64,000 nt of DNA, taken from NCBI RefSeq assembly GCF_000283155.1, contig NW_004454239.1:5977636-6041635 (forward strand). The letters run 5' to 3'. A program made the translations under genes and the position numbers. Position 1 is the stretch's first letter, and each line of letters begins with the position of its first letter. The notes below the pieces were generated by a model, which saw only the letters and a list, made by a program, of their open reading frames with translations, had not been told where the DNA came from and made no database searches. The stretch comes from Ceratotherium simum simum (taxonomy: Eukaryota; Chordata; Mammalia; Perissodactyla; Rhinocerotidae). Below are positions 59,686 to 64,000 of this stretch, one piece after another.

Positions 59686-59924
59686 TTTTTTTTTGTGAGG
59701 AAGATCGGCCCTGAGCTAACATCTGCCCATCCTCCTCATTTTTGCTGAGGAAGACTGGCCCTGGGCTAACATCCATGCCCATCCTCCTCCACTTTATATG
59801 CGATGCCACCACAGCATGGCTTGACAAGCAGTGCGTCGGTGCGTGCCCGCGATCTGAACCGGTGAACCCCGGGCCGTGCAGCATAGCACACGCACTTAAC
59901 AGCTTGCGCCACGGGCCCGGCCCC
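59686..59924 (-). mobile_element. ERE-type SINE
   Basis: Poly-T, then GTGAGGAAGATCGGCCCTGA and CTGAGGAAGACTGGCCCTGG, ending CACGGGCCCGGCCCC. Target-site duplication: TAAAACTATTATAC at 59,667-59,680 and TAAAACGATTATAC at 59,925-59,938 (one mismatch). Minus orientation. Confidence 0.94.
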
Positions 59925-59943
59925 TAAAACGATTATACTTTTT

Positions 59944-60063
59944 AAATGAGGGGGTTGAGCTATAGAAGCTTGAGTTGTTCGTAGGCCAAAAATGATCAAA
60001 ATATCAGCAATTATGTATGATTCAACCTAATACATGCATCTAAAACTTGGAAAAAAATACACA
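59944..60063. other. Short unique spacer
   Basis: 120 bp of unassigned AT-rich DNA between the ERE and the LINE-1 target-site duplication. Confidence 0.4.
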
Positions 60064-60742
60064 AAAGAGGTACTAAGTTTGTTTGTTTATTTATTTATTT
60101 TTCCAGCTTTATTGAGATCTAATTGACATATAACATTGTGTAAGTTTAAGGCATATAACGTGTTGATTTGATGCACTTATATATTGCAAAATGATTACAC
60201 CATAGTGTTAGCTAACATGACCATCACATCACATCGTTAGCATATCTTTTTTTGTAGTGAGAACATAGAAGACTTACCATCTTAGCAACTTTCAAGTATG
60301 TAATACAGTATTATTAGCTATAATAACCATGTTGTACATTAGATCCCCAGAACTTATTCATCTTATAACTGGAAGATTGTACCCTTTAACCAACATCTCC
60401 CCATTTCCCCCACCCCTCAGTCCCTGGTAACCACCACTCTACTGTTTGTTTCTATGAGTTTGGCTTTTTTAGATTCCACATATAAGTGATATCATACAGT
60501 ATTCATCTTTCTTTCACTTATATCACTTAGCATAATGCCCTCAAGTTTCATCCATGCGGATGCAAATGGCAGGATTTCCTTCTTTCTCATGGCTGAATTA
60601 TATATGTATATGCACATCATCTTTATCCATTCCTTGGCTGATGAACATTTAGGTTGTTCTATCTTGGCTGTTGTAAATAATGCTGCATTGAATATGGGGA
60701 TGCAGGTATCTCATCAAGATCCTGTGTTCATTTCCTTTACAT

Positions 60743-60750
60743 ATATATAC

Positions 60751-60789
<39 letters not shown>
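60743..60789. repeat. (TA)n microsatellite
   Basis: ATATATAC units followed by a long pure TA run, located in the LINE-1 3' region. Confidence 0.92.
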
Positions 60790-60791
<2 letters not shown>

Positions 60792-60829
60792 CAGAAGTGG
60801 GATTGCTGGATTATATGGTAGTTCTATTT

Positions 60830-61291
60830 TTAATTTTTTGAGGAAACCTTTGTTTTCCATATGGAAAAGAATTTATATTTACATTTCCACCAATACTGTA
60901 CACGGGTTCCCTTTTCTCCACATCTCTGCCAACACTTATTTCCTGTGGTTTTGATGATAGCCATTCTAACAAGTTTGAGGTGATATCTCATTGTGGTTTT
61001 GATTTGCATTTCTCTGACGATTAGTAGAGGACCTTTTTGTGTACCTGTTGGCGTTTGTATGTTTTCTTTGGAAAAATATCTATTCAGTTCCTCTGCCCAT
61101 TTTTTAATCAGATTGTTTGTTTGTTTTTTGCTATTGTGTTGTATGAGGATATTATTGTTGTATTGTATTTTGGATATTAACCCCTTATCAGATGATTTGC
61201 AAATATTTTCTCCCATTCCAAAGGTTGCCTTTTCATTTTCTTGATCATTTCTTTTGCCGTGCAGAAGCTTTTTAGTTTGATGTAGTCTCAC
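60830..61291 (-). pseudogene. LINE-1 ORF2 C-terminal fragment
   Basis: A 153-codon open frame with NNLIKKWAEELNRYFSKENI and REMQIKTTMRYHLKLVRMAI, the typical ORF2p C-terminal segment. Part of the element at 60,081-63,218. Confidence 0.95.
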
Positions 61292-61586
61292 TTAGTAATT
61301 TTTACTTTTGTTGCTTGTGCTTTTGATGTTATATCCAAAAAATCATTGCCAAGAAGGAGCTTTTCCCCTATGTTTTCTTCTAGGAGCTTTATGGTTTCAG
61401 TTCTGATTTTTATTGTGGTGTAAGAGAAGGGTCCAATTACATTTTTCTGCATGTGGTTATCCAGTTTTCCCAACACCATTTATTGAAGAGACTATCCTTT
61501 CTCCATTGAGTATTCTTGGCTTCCTTGCCAAATATTAGTTGACTGTACATGCATGGGTTTATTTCTAGGCTTTCAATTATTCTGTT

Positions 61587-61784
61587 TCATTGGTCTGTGT
61601 GTCTATTTATATCCCACAACCATACTCTTTTGATTACTGTAGCTTTGTTGTATAGTTTGAAATCAGGTTGTATGATGCCTCTAGTTTTGTTCTTCTTTTT
61701 CAGGATTGCTTTGGCTATTTGGAGTCTTTTGTGCTTCCATACAAATTTCAGGATTATTTTTTCTATTTCTGTGAAAAATATCAT
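61587..61784 (-). pseudogene. LINE-1 ORF2 fragment (post-RT region)
   Basis: A 65-codon frame containing [20 protein letters not shown] and [20 protein letters not shown], conserved downstream of the RT in ORF2p. Confidence 0.95.
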
Positions 61785-62109
61785 TAGAATTTTGATAGGG
61801 ATTGCATTGAATCTATAGATGACTTTGGGTAGTCATTTTAACAATATCAATATTAATTCCTCTGATCCATGAACATGGGATATATTTCCTATAGTTCTTC
61901 AATTTTTTCATCAAAATCTTGTAGTTTTCAATGTAGAACTTTCACCACCTTGGTTAAATTTATTTCTAAGTATTTTATTGTTTTTGATGCTATTGTGAGA
62001 GGAATTGTTTTCCTTATTTATTTTTCAGGTGTTTTGTTGTTAATGTATAAAAATGCAAATGATTTCTGTATGTTAATTTTGTATCCTGCAACTTTACTTA
62101 ATTTGTTCA

Positions 62110-62487
62110 TTAGTTCCAACAGTTTTTTTTGGTGGAGTCTTTAGGATCTTCTCTATGTAAGATCATATCATCTGCAAACAAAAACAATTTTACTTCTTCA
62201 TTTCCCATTTTGATGCCTTTTTCTTTTTCTTGCCTGATTTCTCTGGCTAGGATTTCTAGTACTATGTTGAATTGGAGTGGTGAGAGTGGGCACACTTGTC
62301 TGGTTCCTGATCTTAGAGGAAAAGCTTTCAAGCTTTCACCATTGACTATGAGGTGGGCTGTGGCTTTGTCATATGTGGCCTTTATTGTGTTGAGATGTGT
62401 TCCTTCTATACCAAATTTGTTGAGTATTTTTATCATGAAAGTATGTTGTTTGTCAAATGTTTTTTCTGCATCTACTGAGATGATCAT
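62110..62487 (-). pseudogene. LINE-1 ORF2 reverse transcriptase fragment with intact FADD
   Basis: A 125-codon frame covering the RT palm: [40 protein letters not shown], and [11 protein letters not shown], where FADD is the catalytic box (about 62,160-62,180). It is the best-preserved RT segment of the window, but flanking stops and the missing endonuclease make it non-functional. Confidence 0.96.
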
Positions 62488-63235
62488 ATGATTTTAATCT
62501 TTCGTTCTATTAATGTGGCATATGTTGAACCATATTTTCATTTCATAATTTACATCTTTTTATATTGTGTATCCATTAACACATTGTTGTAGCTATAGCT
62601 ATTTTTAATACTTTTGTCCTTTAACCTTTATGCTAATGTTAAGTAGTTAACGCACCACCATATTACAGTATTAGAGCATTCTAAATCTGATTATATGCTT
62701 GCCTTTGCCAGTGTATTGTATATTTTCATACGTTTTCATGTTGCTAATTAGCATCCTTTCATTTTAGCTTGAGGAACTCCTTTCAGTATTTCTTGTGATG
62801 CAGAGGTGATGAATTTCCTCAGCCTTTGTTTGTTAGGGAAAATCTCTTTCTAGCATTTGTTTCTGAAGGACAATTTTGCTGGGTAAAATATTCTCAGATG
62901 GCAGTGTCTTCCTTTCAGCACTTTGAATATATCATCCCACTTTCTCCTGGCCACAGAGGTCTCTACTGAGAAATCTACTGATAGCCTCATGGAGTTTCCC
63001 TTGTATGAGAGAATTTTTTTTCTCTTGTTGCTTTTAAAATTCTCTCTTTATCTCTTATTTTAGATGGTTTTATTATAATATGTCTTGGAGAAGATCTTTT
63101 GGTTTGAGATTTTGGATTGAGCTGTTAGCTTCATGAACTTGGATGTCCAAATCTCTCCCCAGGTTTGGGAAGCTCTCAGCCATTATTTCTTTAAATAAGC
63201 TTTCTACCTGCTTCTCCCAAAGAGGTACTATGTTT

Positions 63236-64000
63236 AAAAAATACAAGTAAATAAAAAGAGAGATCCTGGTTTAAAAAAAGTTTTCACTTTAACTTCTATA
63301 GTTGGGTAAATGCTCAAACAAACTGTTAATTTGGAGTCACCTGAGGAAATTCAAGATATTGGGAAACAACATCTGATTTTGCAACTGCTTAAGGATGCCA
63401 GAAAGGAGGGGTAGGGCCTCAAGCAGGAAATAACACAAGGGCTTCGTTGAACAGTCTCCACTATCAGTGGGCTATGTATTGTAGGGCTTGTGCTGGAGTA
63501 TTGATAACGGGAAACCACATTAATCCTGTCTTTTGATCCATAAGTTGACAAAATTCAGCCTGGGCTGGCTTAAAGTTTCCTTTTTCATGAGGTATGAAGA
63601 AGAGATAAGGAGTTACATTTGAACTAGGCTTTACAGAGACATATTTCTTTTATCTAAGTGGAATGCTTCAATGCTACTCTTTGCTTACAAACATTATGAG
63701 TTCCTTGAACAGAGGCCCTGTCTATATTGTTCACTGACATTCTTTAAATATTTGGTGAATGAGCTTGTTGAAAAGCACAGGCCCAGAAAGAGCTGAAATA
63801 GATGTCATTCTGTCAGTTTCTAGTTTGTGGCTTTCTATTCTAATTGACAACAGTCTATAATCCATTCTTGTCTTCACCTCCACTTGTATGAGTTAGTTAG
63901 CTGATATTAGCCTAGACTCGGGTCCCCCAGAGCTTGCTCTCACAGGGCAGAGAAGTACGTTTCTTCAGAGAGGAGTGTGGGGTGTAGAAGCAGCTTGGTG
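63236..64000. other. Unique noncoding sequence
   Basis: I see no gene or assignable repeat from the LINE-1 target-site duplication to the end of the window. Confidence 0.4.

Larger units (their letters stand above)
60064..63235 (-). mobile_element. LINE-1 with target-site duplication and internal deletion
   Basis: The 17-bp string AAAGAGGTACTAAGTTT at 60,064-60,080 recurs with one mismatch at 63,219-63,235, bounding an insertion of 3,138 bp (60,081-63,218). On the minus strand it runs from a 5' segment (63,218 to about 62,540, LINE-1 5'/ORF1-region text) directly into the ORF2 RT domain (62,487), then to the C-terminus and 3' UTR (60,081). The endonuclease and most of ORF1 are missing, so the copy was deleted during or after insertion. 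Frames are broken; it is not mobile. Confidence 0.9.

Overview
The window looks like nuclear DNA from a perissodactyl mammal, most probably a horse-type equid. The evidence is four copies of the tRNA-derived equine SINE family (ERE), a young-looking LINE-1 3' end, and a background of ancient MIR, L2 and MER5 repeats. CpG is generally depleted and there are no operon-like gene arrays. I found no intact protein-coding gene, no convincing exon and no functional RNA gene. The longest open frames are chance frames or fragments of dead retroelements. The window is best read as intergenic or intronic DNA.

Layout. 1-7.2 kb: mostly unique sequence with L2, MIR and old LINE fragments; one L2 at 1.6-2.35 kb is split by an ERE with clear target-site duplications. 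7.2-11.6 kb: a decayed class III-type endogenous retrovirus whose pol remnants run on the plus strand in the order reverse transcriptase, RNase H, integrase, followed by one 3' LTR. 12.59-13.25 kb: a nuclear copy of mitochondrial DNA (NUMT) on the minus strand, carrying the 3' part of tRNA-Leu(CUN) joined directly to the start of ND5, with internal deletions. 13.3-32.3 kb: mostly unique sequence with scattered MIR, L2 and LINE-1 3' ends, and several stretches that look like conserved regulatory elements. 32.3-49 kb: an AT-rich LINE-1 cluster, nearly all in minus orientation, containing a 100-N assembly gap inside an ERE, a 120-bp inverted repeat, and a roughly 6 kb old LINE-1 interrupted by an ERE. 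49-59 kb: mostly unique sequence with a good L2 3' end, a MER5-type hAT element, a strong candidate noncoding element at 55.74-56.09 kb, and a tetranucleotide microsatellite that has itself been duplicated as a 97-bp unit. 59-64 kb: an ERE and a 3.1 kb internally deleted LINE-1 with a 17-bp target-site duplication.

Nothing here forms a pathway. What can be read is a history of insertions: old MIR, L2 and MER5; then the retrovirus, LINE-1s and NUMT; then the EREs. Some unique stretches between them may be regulatory. I found no new biological system. The observations most worth checking are the NUMT, the motif architecture at 55.74-56.09 kb, the high-identity inverted repeat at 40.6-41.2 kb, the probably spurious assembly gap at 35.78 kb, and the duplicated block inside the microsatellite.
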